Origin: Liolophura sinensis
Taxonomy: Eukaryota > Mollusca > Polyplacophora > Chitonida > Chitonidae
Length of the DNA stretch: 64,000 nucleotides
Direction: 5' to 3'
Assembly: GCF_032854445.1 (NCBI RefSeq)
Contig: NC_088302.1
Span: 44,866,645-44,930,644, forward strand
In this document: piece after piece, positions 24,202 to 34,832 of the stretch
Layout of the letters: each line of letters opens with the position of its first letter
Position numbering within the stretch: position 1 is the stretch's first letter
Position numbers and translations under genes: made by a program
Notes under the pieces: model-generated
Seen by the model: the letters and a program-made list of their open reading frames with translations, nothing else
Told to the model about the DNA's origin: nothing
Database searches by the model: none

Positions 24202-24569
24202 AATTACATATAGTAGGCCTTCAGGTCTATAAATATTAATTCAAAGTATACCTGAAAATTAAACGAAACATTGTGGGCATTCCCAGTCATAGATAAGGCT
24301 TCCTCACACAGGGTGGATTAGTAATCATGCCGCCGTGAAATTAACATCGTAATAACAAGGTAAATGATAATACTTTGAAGGAGATTGCAATAGAAAAACT
24401 ATGCGTGTAATTGAATTACTCGATCTTTAAGGTACACTGACTTTATTTACGAATGGGTGAATAGAGCTCAAATTAATCGTCGACAGTTAATTAAAAATAA
24501 TTTCGTTTTATAACTAGTTACTATATAATGCATGTAGATGTAGGCCTATATCATGTAGATATAGGCCTA

Positions 24570-24830
24570 GTATTATGGCAGGCTGCTTGGCCTCCCAGCA
24601 ACATCTTAGACATATGTTTATCGCCACAATGGAGAGGTCCCTGGCCAGTGAGGTAGCAAGTTCGAATCCAATTCTTGGTTCGGCTATAAGTCAAATTTTC
24701 TCTCTTTTTTTGTTTTGTTTGATAAGGTGGCTTACATCAGGCACTCAGGTTCCCCCACCAATAAACCTGTCCATCGTCGTACGTGTCAGTAAAAATATCT
24801 TCGTATAACGTTTAAAAAACGATATCAGAT
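24570..24830 (+). mobile_element. SINE, second head type
   Basis: B-box match 'aagttcgaatccaattc', a T-rich centre, 'catcaggcactcaggttccc', 'accaataaacctg' and a decayed form of the shared 3' module (ccatcgtcgtacgtgtcagt). The head differs from the main family while the end is shared. Confidence 0.65.
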
Positions 24831-25651
24831 ATATTAAAGGGACAGAAGTTCGCCCAATAAAGTTGGCTTCCGCGAGTATACATGTGTATAGTGTTTCTTG
24901 CACAAACAGCTTAAAACACATCCTTCAAGCATGATATATTTTTCAGCGGATGAGAGTGTTTTAAGGCTTATAATATGCTACTTAATGTATACAATATTTC
25001 ATCTGTGTTTAATGCCGTGTCATTTGATCAAGAGCTAAAGCTATTTATTGTCACATTGATCGTAAGCCCCTAAACGTGCTGATGTAATGCCAGAAACGAT
25101 GTAGGTCTGCACTATAATATAAAACACACGTTTTTCTTTAAAAAAAGAGAAGTGTTTTCAATTGTCATTCTGCTTGTTTTACGTATAGAGAGCAGTACTT
25201 ATTACTTACAAACAATAGCCTATCATAACCTTGACAATTTACCGAGGCTTAATGATACCGGCAAATATAGCTTAGAAATCTATAGTGGCTCTTAATATGT
25301 TAAAAACATATACACAATTAAATCTATAGGTTATTTTTGGCAAGACTGAATGGCTGGTGTGGAACAGAACCAGAAAACGTGCGTTTCCAGTAACTTCTTA
25401 TTTTGCTTCTATATCAGGATCTAGATCTTCGTGGTGTGGCAATTTTCACAAAAAACTGATTTAGTACGCTATTACCTGAACCTACTGATTAACTCAGGCT
25501 CTTTCAAGCACGTTCTGCAGCAGGGGTCCGCCCACAAAGACGCCGAGGTATGGCCAGCACATTGTCCAGGTACTGTTTACCGCTTTACTGGCCAGTGGAA
25601 ACCTATTGAAGTTCACTCCTCCGGAACTCTGACCAACACTCAAGAGCCAAC

Positions 25652-25659
25652 TATAAATA
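25652..25659 (+). promoter_or_regulatory. TATA-box-like TATAAATA
   Basis: Perfect TATAAATA, followed 5 bp later by ccgttc, fifteen A and gaacgg (a 6-bp stem with a poly-A loop). No credible downstream coding exon is seen, so its use as a promoter is unproven. Confidence 0.2.
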
Positions 25660-25981
25660 GCCGTTCAAAAAAAAAAAAAAAGAACGGAGCGTGTCCAATC
25701 CGCCATAACACTCCAGGTATGAGCTAATGGCTCTTGTGCCGTCAGGCCGTCTAGCTGATCTGATGATCCGGACAGCAAGGTACGCGTCAGACTTCATTTA
25801 TCCTGTCAATCGACATAGGCCTATACTCCCCCAAACTTGTATATAGATCTGGAGATATTCAAATCATATATACTTTATGAAATAAGGACCAACATTAATT
25901 GTGGGGGAAAAAGCCGTTATCACCCTGAGTTGATTGACTGTTAAAAGTATACTAGTAGAAAGATCTCTCGATATCACTAAT

Positions 25982-26234
25982 TTATTTATTTATTTGATTG
26001 GTGTTTTACGCCGTACTCAAGAATATTTCACTTATACGACGGCGGCCAGCATTATGGTGGGTGGAAACCGGGCACAGTCCGGGGGAAACCCACGACGCTG
26101 ACAGACCTTCCCACGTACGACCGGAGAGGAAGCCAGCATGAGCTGGACTTGAACTCACAGCGACCGCATTGGTGAGAGACTCCTGGGTCATTACGCTGTG
26201 CTAGCGCGCTAACCAACTGAGCCACGGAGGCCCC
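25982..26234 (-). mobile_element. Near-intact SINE with perfect 13-bp target duplication
   Basis: Best-preserved copy in the window. Minus-strand order: 'ggcctccgtggctcagttgg' head (A box), 'gagttcaagtccagctcat' (B box), 'cttcctctccggtcgtac', 'gtttcccccggactgtgccc', 'ccataatgctggccgccgtc', module and TAAA tail. Flanks cgatatcactaat at 25969-25981 and 26235-26247 are identical. Confidence 0.96.
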
Positions 26235-26817
26235 CGATATCACTAATATGAACATCATCTTTGTCTTTCAAGTACAATTTGACAGCCTGGAAAATTTAGA
26301 TAAAGGCTTCAGCTACCGGTAGCCTGTGGGGACACACTCTCATGCCAGTCGTCATTACACAAATCTACTTGTAAAATTATTTCACAAATTTAAGAAGCTA
26401 AACACCACCAGATCGACTCAGAAAAGCAGATACCTTACATGTACCTCCCGTCAGGTCTCTATGGTGAAAAGAATACACAGGACCTCAAAGTGCGCATGTT
26501 CCATGTGATGCCCAAAATAACACCAAGCATGTCCTGATCAACTGTGTGGTTCTTTGCAGCTGACTCTATATTTCATTGTTTTGACAAAGCTGTAGGTAAC
26601 GCTGTAGCCAACCTTTTCCTTATGGGATATTTTGAAGAAAAAACATATTTAGGAGCCGTTTATTCGTTGTGTTGAAATAGATCGCCATGTTGGATATATG
26701 AACAGTTGCAATTACAACTCATATGTCAGAGATTGATACTTCGATTCATACTTCTGTTTTCATGATTCCCTCCTAATTTTGTACTATATATACATTCTTT
26801 GGTGTTTTGTACTGACC

Positions 26818-26945
26818 GTTGTGTTTGGAATTGGCCTCGCGATTACGCCTGTGCATCCGAAAAATCAATTTTGGTTGACACGGAACGAATGTTGGTTGAC
26901 GACTGTATGGTATACGAATGTCTGTTCTGACGCCGCTAGGATAGG
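26818..26945 (+). repeat. Dispersed repeat, copy 1
   Basis: Shares 'tttggaattggcctcgcgat', 'attttggttgac' and 'ctgttctgacgc' with 33229-33330 in the same order. Family unknown. Confidence 0.5.
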
Positions 26946-28339
26946 ATACTGTATATATTTCAAGTGATTTCTGAACATTTACTGATTTTTGTTCTTTAAC
27001 TTGACTGTAAACCTTCAGTTTTCTATTTGCTCCATAAATGTTTCCTGAAATACTGTCCATGGGACGCGGAGTTCTATTCATCCATTCATTCAGTCATTTA
27101 AAAAAGACAGTTGTTATTGTCCAAAACATATGTTCCGTGGTTTTCAATGAAATCTGTGTAAAACAGCCTTCATTCTGACAGATGAAAATATGTATTTGTT
27201 TGTAGTCAAGTAATTACAAGTAACGGAAAGGTTTCAGAGACAGCTAACGCTTGTATACGGTGTAACACACTTAAAACGACAGCAAGAATTTGTATTAAGT
27301 TACGTCCGTGTGTTTACTGTTGTTCAAAGTGCCATTTCCATCAAGAGATATTATGAATTAGTGTGAGTTCATTATGGGAAGCTTTAATGGAGATAAGGTA
27401 CATCCACTTAGTTGATACTTTTCATCAGTAATGGCAGTACGAAGAAGTATGCGGAGATAACGTGTTCGTGACTGGTGTGTGACGTGAACGTGTTAGATTT
27501 ATCACCAGACCCACACACAATACAATGCCAACTTGTCCTTGTCACCTCTCCAGAGTTCAGCATCACAAAGAAACGACTTGTTCTCCATTGGTTAACCAAC
27601 AGGATTCGTGATTCCAATGAAGACGCAACTCTTATACAGTCTCTTTATGGGGAAAATTACTTTGCAAAATTACTCTTCAAATGCCACATTTTTTGAACAT
27701 CAGGGCATTCACATGTTAATGTAAAGGTATAGTCTGTGAATTAGGTTTCGTTAAGGGTCGTACATATCTGTGACACTCTCTGTTATGATTTAGTAGGAGT
27801 AGAGATCAGACCTTTTGATCCTTTCTTTTTCACAGTTAGTAATTTGACACTGCCTGTCATCTGTTTTTGCCGGAATAAACGAGCTTTAAACTTTCTCTGT
27901 TTAAGCTTGCAGCTTGTATTCATAGTTTGCTGGTGACGCGTTCTGGTCAGGATGATTCATGGCGGATTTGTGTTTTATATATCTTTTCACAAGAACAATA
28001 TACGTTGACAATGTAATACCGCATATGCAGATTTATCAAATATCGTTGTAATATTTGCCTGGCATTTTTCAGTCGTGTAGGGTGATTCCATTGCTATTAA
28101 TTACTGTCTCTTTGAAGTGTGTTTGTGAAAGACTAAGGCAAATCTAAATGAGCGTCGATTTCTGGACAATCCAAGACTGTGTAAGGAGATGTCCGTGTGT
28201 ATGAGTTAATGCATGTCATATCCTACTATAATGACGGTGTGTCCGGTGTTTTGGACACCAGTTAGCGTTGTCAAAACATGTACCACCATACAAGAATTTC
28301 ATCAAACTAATGGTTCCACCAGCAAACTAGATCATAATC

Positions 28340-28640
28340 ATAAGTTATGATCAAGCAAATGACTGCATCATCAAGCGAATACGTGCACTTTCAAACCAAG
28401 GTTATCAGCAAACGAACAGTTGCACTGCAAAACAAGCTCATCATCAGGCGAACAGTTGCTCCGCCAAACACGGTCATCATCTTGCGAATAGCTGCGCTAC
28501 GAAACATCATCTAGCGAACAGTTGCACCGCCAAACAAGGTCATCATCTTGCGAATAGTTGCGCTACAAAACAAGGTTGTTATCAAGCGAATAGATGTACT
28601 ACCAAGCAGGATCATGATTAAGTGATTAGTTACAATAAGA
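28340..28640. repeat. Degenerate ~40-bp tandem repeat, ~7-8 copies
   Basis: Repeated variants of 'catcatcttgcgaatagttg' plus 'cgctacaaaacaaggt'. Spacing is uneven, with deletions in some copies. Confidence 0.8.
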
Positions 28641-28861
28641 CACCAATATTATAATATTATAAAGAGCGTCATCGAATCAAAGTAAATATGCTAAAATGTT
28701 ATTTTCTTGTAATAGAGAGGTACATTTACTTCATTGGCAAGTTGCCCACAAAAAATCGGCGAAAATCCCGGCTTCGCAAAGACGGGAATGAACGATGACT
28801 ACACAGTTTGGGCCAAAACAACTTCATCATTAGAATAGGCATTTTGTAGACTAAAACAAAT

Positions 28862-28916
28862 ACAGCATGATATTCTTGAGTACGACGCAGAACACCAATC
28901 AAATAAATAATAAATT
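28862..28916 (+). mobile_element. SINE 3' fragment
   Basis: 'atattcttgagtacgacgca', 'gaacaccaatcaaataaata'. Tail only. Confidence 0.75.
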
Positions 28917-29525
28917 GACATACTGAAGCCTTTGACACTGGTATTTTACTATGATCAATGAAAATAACTGTAGGAAAACCATTACCCAAAGTCAAATGCT
29001 TAGTTAGCATTATGCAAATAAATCATGCATGTTACTTCAATATAAAGAGTTGTGGTGTTTGTGACCACGTGGTTAAAATGTTTTGTTTTTTTCAATCCCT
29101 TGGACGCACAAGATGTTCTTTCAGTAACTGCCATGGATTTTTGGGTCTTTTTCTGCATTCGCCGCTCTCGAAAAGCTGTGCACATTTCTTCTGGGAACGT
29201 CTGAGTTGCCTTACATGAAGTTCCTAGGAGATTACTTGACCTTTCATCTTTCACCCCTATGTGGCATAGAACTAGTCCGGTTGTTCAAAACTGGTTTAAG
29301 ACTTACTACCAGATTTAACTTTCTGGAACTATCAATTTTGTACTGAGTATTAAATATGAACTAAAACTGCAGGCTTTATAGTTTGACTTTGGAGAACTGC
29401 ATTGGCTGCTGAGATTGGCTAAAATTTTAAATATAAAGTATGAGTTATGGCTATAACATATAAAACATGGCTAATACACTCTCGAACAAATGGGCCCTGT
29501 GGTTTACCTCAGTCTCCACTCATAC

Positions 29526-29795
29526 GAGGGGCCTCGTGGCTTAGTTGTTTAAAGCGGTAGCGCAGCGTAATGACCCAGGCGCCTCTCACCAATGCGGTCG
29601 CTGTGAGCTCAAGTCGAGATCATGCTGGCTTCCTCTCCGCCCTTACGTGCGAAGGTCTTCCAGCAACCTGCGGATAGCCGTGGGTTTCCCCCGGGCTTTG
29701 CTCGGTTTCCTTCCACCATTATGTTGGCCGCCGTCGTAGAAGTGAAATGTTCTTGAGTACGGCGTCAAGCACCAATCAAACAAATAAAGAAATCA
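29526..29795 (+). mobile_element. Full-length SINE (main family), plus strand
   Basis: Head 'ggggcctcgtggcttagttg', B box 'tgtgagctcaagtcgag', 'cttcctctccgcccttacgt', 'gtttcccccgggctttgctc', 'ccattatgttggccgccgtc', module and 'aaacaaataaagaaat' tail. No clear target duplication found. The 64-codon ORF inside is not a gene. Confidence 0.93.
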
Positions 29796-29929
29796 ACTGA
29801 GGTTGCTTCCATGAGGTAGAGTGACGTCAATTCATTAAAGAACCTGCTTTTCACAAAGAAAGGGGACAGGGACTAACAAAAGTATAAACCCAGTCTTTGC
29901 AACTGCCCCTATGTATATTTGCCACCTTG

Positions 29930-30000
29930 ATGTAAGTGAAATATTCTTGAGGTTGCCGTTTCACACCAGTCAGTAAATCAGTCAATCAATCAGTCAAGGA
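29930..30000 (+). mobile_element. SINE 3' fragment
   Basis: 'gatgtaagtgaaatattctt' and 'caccagtcagtaaatcagtc': decayed module and tail. Confidence 0.65.
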
Positions 30001-31744
30001 AAATAACGTTTCGTAAAAGACCTCTAATCCTCGACCGATGCTGACGCTTTTTTAAACCCAGATCCTCACTTGGAGATGATTCGAAATTATGTATAAAAGT
30101 TTCTTTGGTACTTCGTAAGATGTGGTGATTTTGTCTGTGCTTTGTTTCAGCCTCTCTATCTAGACATCCGCCCAGCCAAAAACATACCTAACTTTAAGAA
30201 TTTAAGAAAATCTAAGAGGTTGTCACTCTTGCTAAAAAATAAAGGTTAAAAATGATTGAAAAGAAACTTTAGGATTTGAACAATGTCGTCAAGAAGAAGG
30301 TCCATGACGCCATAAAGGCTTGTATCTGTCAGATCTGCCCTGTGACAGCATCACTTCTGCCTCATAAACAACTCACTCGTAGACGAAAATGACAAAATAT
30401 ACACAGTCAGATTTGACAGTTTACTGATACAGAAAGTTGAGTATAATAAATAACTTTGGGCGTTATTTACATAATCAATCAGTCCTGTACAGTAAGTTTT
30501 TTTTTCTGTTTTGCTATACATAGCCAAAATTTATTGACGGGTTCCAACTGGTTTGTGTTCAGCCACTTTTCAACTTCAGACGCAGAGACCAACGTTATAT
30601 GTTATATGGATGTACTGGTCATTATCACAGTAAAATATGCGTAGATAGTTCCCTGCAATCAGACAGACAACCATTAGTTACATGTGTTAGATGGTTATAG
30701 ACATAAATATGATCTGCTGAGGAAATACATCATTGCAAGCCCTTTATACGTTGCAGGAATGATAAGTTCAGTCGTGAAGATCAAAGTTGTCAAATATCAA
30801 TGTTTTCTTTCCGAATGATATTAATTAGTGTATAGTGCATGGGGGATTATTATTCTCATTTCGTCGGTACCATATCATCGTTGCCTGTTGTGATTGAAAG
30901 GTTTGATACTTGCATGACTCCATTTAGAGCAATATTAGCCTATGCAATTCATATGGAGTTGTCCGAGTTTACGGATGACGAATCCACCATGTCTACAAGC
31001 TGAGCTGGATACAATGTTTGTGGATACAATGGACTGGGGCATACACATACAGTCATTGTCACCAGATCAGGCTGGCCTCAGGCTACTATTCTACAACACT
31101 GAAAGCTTGTTACATCTTAAGTAGTTCTGTAAGGAATTTGTAAACGTACAAAGAATGGGAGCAAACAAATTTGTTACTTCATTGTCCACGTTTCCGCGAG
31201 CAGTGAAGTGAATCTCTGTCCATCGGTTTTAAAGAGCGGTTAACTTTTGACAGTCTCCCACTGAAAAGAAGACTTGTTAATAATGAATAATGCGACCGGA
31301 AAACAATCCATCTTTATACGACGATACATCAAATGAATATAACAAAAATGGCTTTTTATTGAAGACGTAACACTTCTTTAATGACACTCAGGTAAATAAA
31401 TCTCTTCCTGAGTAATATCAACTATTTACCTCCAACATTCTTCATCCACAAAAGAAAAGTTGTATCATTATTCTCTGAAAGCTCCTTCTTTGAGTACGGT
31501 TAGCCATACACATCGTCTCATACAAAGTGGTCAACGCTTTGCTCTGCTTGGGAAGATCTCAGCCATGCCCGAAGCATGAGTTTGAGGGAAACAAATAGCC
31601 TTAAATAGGACATGAACTTTGTAGCATCCTCACAATTCTCTGTAGAACTTTTCGCTTGTGGCTGATTCTTTTGTCTTACTACTTCCGAAGGGTGCTGAAT
31701 ACGGTCATTGGCTGATAGGCTCGGACAATCCTTACCCCAAAGGA
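30001..31744. other. Intergenic, nothing recognised
   Basis: Unique-looking AT-rich sequence. I find no array, SINE or exon I would support. Confidence 0.55.
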
Positions 31745-31850
31745 CTCCAATTCATTTTTTAAATACTGGCTAGGTGTTGTTAGAGTCTCGACGCTAAGCC
31801 AGAATAAGAAAAGGAGTTCGAGTCCATTGGGGCTAGGGTAATCCTAGCAT
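31745..31850 (+). repeat. Third copy of foldback-element end
   Basis: 'gacgctaagccagaataaga' and 'aaaggagttcgagtcc' match the outer ends of the SMG5 intron 1 arms. This shows a dispersed repeat family, not a local duplication only. Confidence 0.65.
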
Positions 31851-32476
31851 GCTGTAAATATGCTGTAAAGCCTTGGATCTTGCCATCAAAGCACCCTAGA
31901 AACACATTAAAAAGGTTTTCACTTATGTGTCACGTGTGTATATGTATGTGAGAAAACGGCAAATTAAATAAATAAATGAATAATAACTATTGAGATTCAA
32001 CCTAAAGGATAGCTTTAATATGGCTGGATTTGAGTTGGAGAACAGATTATGTCTGGGAGCAAGCAGGATATAAATATATCTGTATAATTTCGCGGCTATT
32101 TTTTTCTCCAAGCATTTCATCATGATGACAGATTCTATTCTTTTCTATAAAATGATGAAATATCTGCTGTAGGAAATTGTCTATCATATATGTCGGGCGT
32201 TTACCTTAGGAGCCGCCTGAACCCTGTCATCTCCGGAGGAAGACTTCAAAGACGGCTGTACAAAACAGTAGTCCACCGGAACTGTGTCCACTCAGACAAA
32301 GCCATATCCGTGTTTGATGTAAATGGATATTTATCAAAGCAAGAAATCACACTGTCAACAAATTAGCTCACGTACAACACAGTAACACTTAGAATTTGCC
32401 AGGAGCCAAAAATTTGCTTTTAGATGTATAAAATATTGGAATGCTTCATTATTCATCATGCATGTAACCACGTGAT

Positions 32477-33207
32477 CATGGTTTGGTATTGTGTAGACAA
32501 TGGTCCATCACCGTGTGACCATGGTTTGGTATTGTGTAGACAGCGGTCCATCGCTGTGTGGTCATTGTTTGGTATTGTGTAGACAGTGGTGCATCACTGT
32601 GTTGTCATGGTTTGGTATTGTGTAGACAATGGTCCATCACCGTGTGACCATGGTTCGGTATTGTGTAGACAGTGATCAATCACAGTGTGGTCATGGTTTG
32701 GTATTGTGTAGACAGCGGTCCATCACCCTGGGATCATGGTTTGGTATTGTGTAGACAGTGGTTCATCACCCTGGGACCATGGTTTGGTATTGCGTAGACA
32801 GTGGTTCATCACTGTGTGGTCATGGTTTGGTATTGCGTAGACAATGGTCCATCACCGTGTGACCATGGTTTGGTATTGTGTAGACAGTGGTTCATCACCC
32901 TGGGACCGTGGTTTGGTATTGTGTAGACAGTGGTCCATCACCACGTGACCGTGGTTTGGTACTGTGTAGACAGCGGTCCATCGCTCTGGGACCATGGTTT
33001 GGTATTGTGTAGACAATGGTTCATCACCCTGGGATCATGGTTTGGTATTGTGTAGACAGCGGTTCATCACCCTGGGATCATGGTTTGGTATTGTGTAGAC
33101 AGTGGTCCATCACCGTGTGACCTTGGTTTGGTATTGCGCAGACAGTGGTGCACCACCCAGTGACCATGGTTTGGTATTGTGAAGGCAGTGGTTCATCACC
33201 ATGTGAC
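32477..33207. repeat. 43-bp tandem array, 17 copies
   Basis: Unit 'catggtttggtattgtgtag' + 'acaatggtccatcaccgtgt' + 'gac', period 43. Variation is concentrated in two places: the acaAtgg/acaGtgg/acaGcgg site and the last ~10 bp (ccgtgtgacc, ccctgggacc, ctgtgtggtc). A few end types recur out of order, suggesting repeated unequal exchange. Confidence 0.97.
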
Positions 33208-33228
33208 CGGTGGTTTGTGTTAAACGTT

Positions 33229-33330
33229 GTTTTGGAAATTAGCCACGCGGTTATTGGCTTGGAGCGCCCATTTTGGTTGACGGCTGGTATAGTCATGCCT
33301 GTTTTGACGCAAAGATCGGTGTGCTTTGGT
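33229..33330 (+). repeat. Dispersed repeat, copy 2
   Basis: Directly abuts the 43-bp array. Aligns with 26818-26945 through 'tttggaaattagccacgcgg', 'attttggttgac' and 'ctgttttgacgc'. Confidence 0.5.
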
Positions 33331-33429
33331 ATGACGTGTGATGGGCCCTCTTGGGCAGCACTGTGTAGGCCGTACACAGGAAATTGTATTTTCATGAAAT
33401 TTCGTGCCACATAGAACACGTACTAATTT

Positions 33430-34637
33430 CTTATGTTTTTTTTTTGTACGTAGCAGGGTATTAAGGTGCAAATCATACTTGTGGGCAAGAGAATAAACAA
33501 ACCACCGTGTATTTAACTCTTAAAACTGTAAAACATGGAGATGTATAGATATATACCGTATGGCATTTGACTCAATATCAGGACAGGCTCAAGCTACTGA
33601 AGCTGTTCTTATCTCACATTCACCCCATTAAGAAAATCTGGAACCCTGCATGGGGTTTTGATGACCTCGTTGTTTTTATACAGTGAGGATTTGCCAGCTT
33701 TGTCAGATATAAAATGACGTCTTGTCATGTCTGGAATTCAAGCCTGGCTATGAACGTTGGGCTAAAAGCCGACTGCCCTAACTGATGGATGTGTGGCTCA
33801 AATTGCGACGGCAGATCATGGGAAATACGGAGTGCTTAAAAACTAATCACTCACCGGTTTTAATGAAGGTATAGCGTTTAGATTTCAGGCTGTATTTCAT
33901 CTGTTAAACAACAGTGTTTAAGAACGTGGGACGACGCAGGAGAAAAATATTGTACTCCCCTTAAATTAGTTGAGCAAATAGTATTGTGGTCAATTGAAGA
34001 CGATCTGTGGCGTATGTATGGCTGTCAGACGTCGCTATTTGTCTTGCCCTCAGGTGACAATAGAGAAGAATGTGTCGGCTGGTGGTGGGGTGAAGCACGT
34101 GGGCTATCCCATCCCCCGGGGCTCTGCTCAGGGACAGATCGGTAACAGCTCTTCTCAATACAGGCCCCGCGCCTCTGGTCTTTCCTATTGATCAGCGGTA
34201 ACTTTAGTCCCTAAACACACATTATACACTGTTTGTATAGGACAACCTCGTACCCCGGCGAAAATAAGGCTTGTGACAAGTCAAATGGTGAACAGAATTC
34301 TGTGGAACATTACACCGACCATAGACACAACGCTTGGTGTAACCACATCCTGTGTAATTGTCTACTCTGTGGTTTCTGGTAATACTGGTTCTTTTATATT
34401 TTGCTGACAAACATTAAAACACCTGCCCCGATATGATAAAATATACAGTACAGAAAGACCGCATATATAAAAACCTACTATAATTTTGACTTATCTTTTT
34501 ATGTTTAAAACCACATCCATTTCCTGAATATAAACCTTTCAGTTCATTATACTTTGTTAGGGTTAACCTCAACAGCCAGTTTTTCTGTTGTGAGCATAAC
34601 CTTTTAGTCATATTTGTCTCGCATATGAGAGTATTGT
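33430..34637. other. Intergenic, nothing recognised
   Basis: A weak tRNA-like stretch at 33718-33800 was considered and rejected. No exon or array is supported. Confidence 0.5.
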
Positions 34638-34832
34638 ATGTTTGTTTGCTTCATAAATGTTACCCTTCATTCAACATGGGTCGTTTTATCGCTGTTGTTA
34701 TCTGTCACACTTCAGTCATATAACGGTTATGGTATACCATATTTCGGCTCCTACCCTTCTTATGGTATGTCAGATTCTGTTTATGGACTACGCATACCCA
34801 GACCCTGTTCCGTCTCCATTGTTTTCACGTAA
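34638..34832 (+). CDS. Possible small secreted Gly/Tyr-rich peptide (64 aa), uncertain
   Basis: ATG to TAA ORF. Residues 1-26 have a hydrophobic stretch (WVVLSLLLSVTLQ) that could be a signal peptide. It is followed by SYNGYGIPYFGSYPSYG, rich in Gly, Tyr and Pro, then a plain C-terminus. Small Gly/Tyr-rich secreted peptides are known as shell-matrix components and as antimicrobial peptides in invertebrates, but no homology can be claimed here. Alternatively the Gly/Tyr part is an internal exon: a good acceptor (gtcacacttcag|tcatat) lies exactly at its start. A chance ORF remains possible. Confidence 0.25.
   Translation: MFVCFINVTLHSTWVVLSLLLSVTLQSYNGYGIPYFGSYPSYGMSDSVYGLRIPRPCSVSIVFT

Noticed and set aside
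24575-24808. 77-codon plus-strand ORF
   Set aside because: Lies inside a SINE of the second head type.
29545-29739. 64-codon plus-strand ORF
   Set aside because: Lies wholly inside a full-length SINE.
32477-33207. Regular repeats considered as a CRISPR array
   Set aside because: There are no unique spacers; units are directly tandem, and the DNA is animal nuclear.
33718-33800. tRNA-Lys-like stretch on the minus strand
   Set aside because: Some D-arm and B-box resemblance but no acceptor stem pairing; at most a decayed SINE head.
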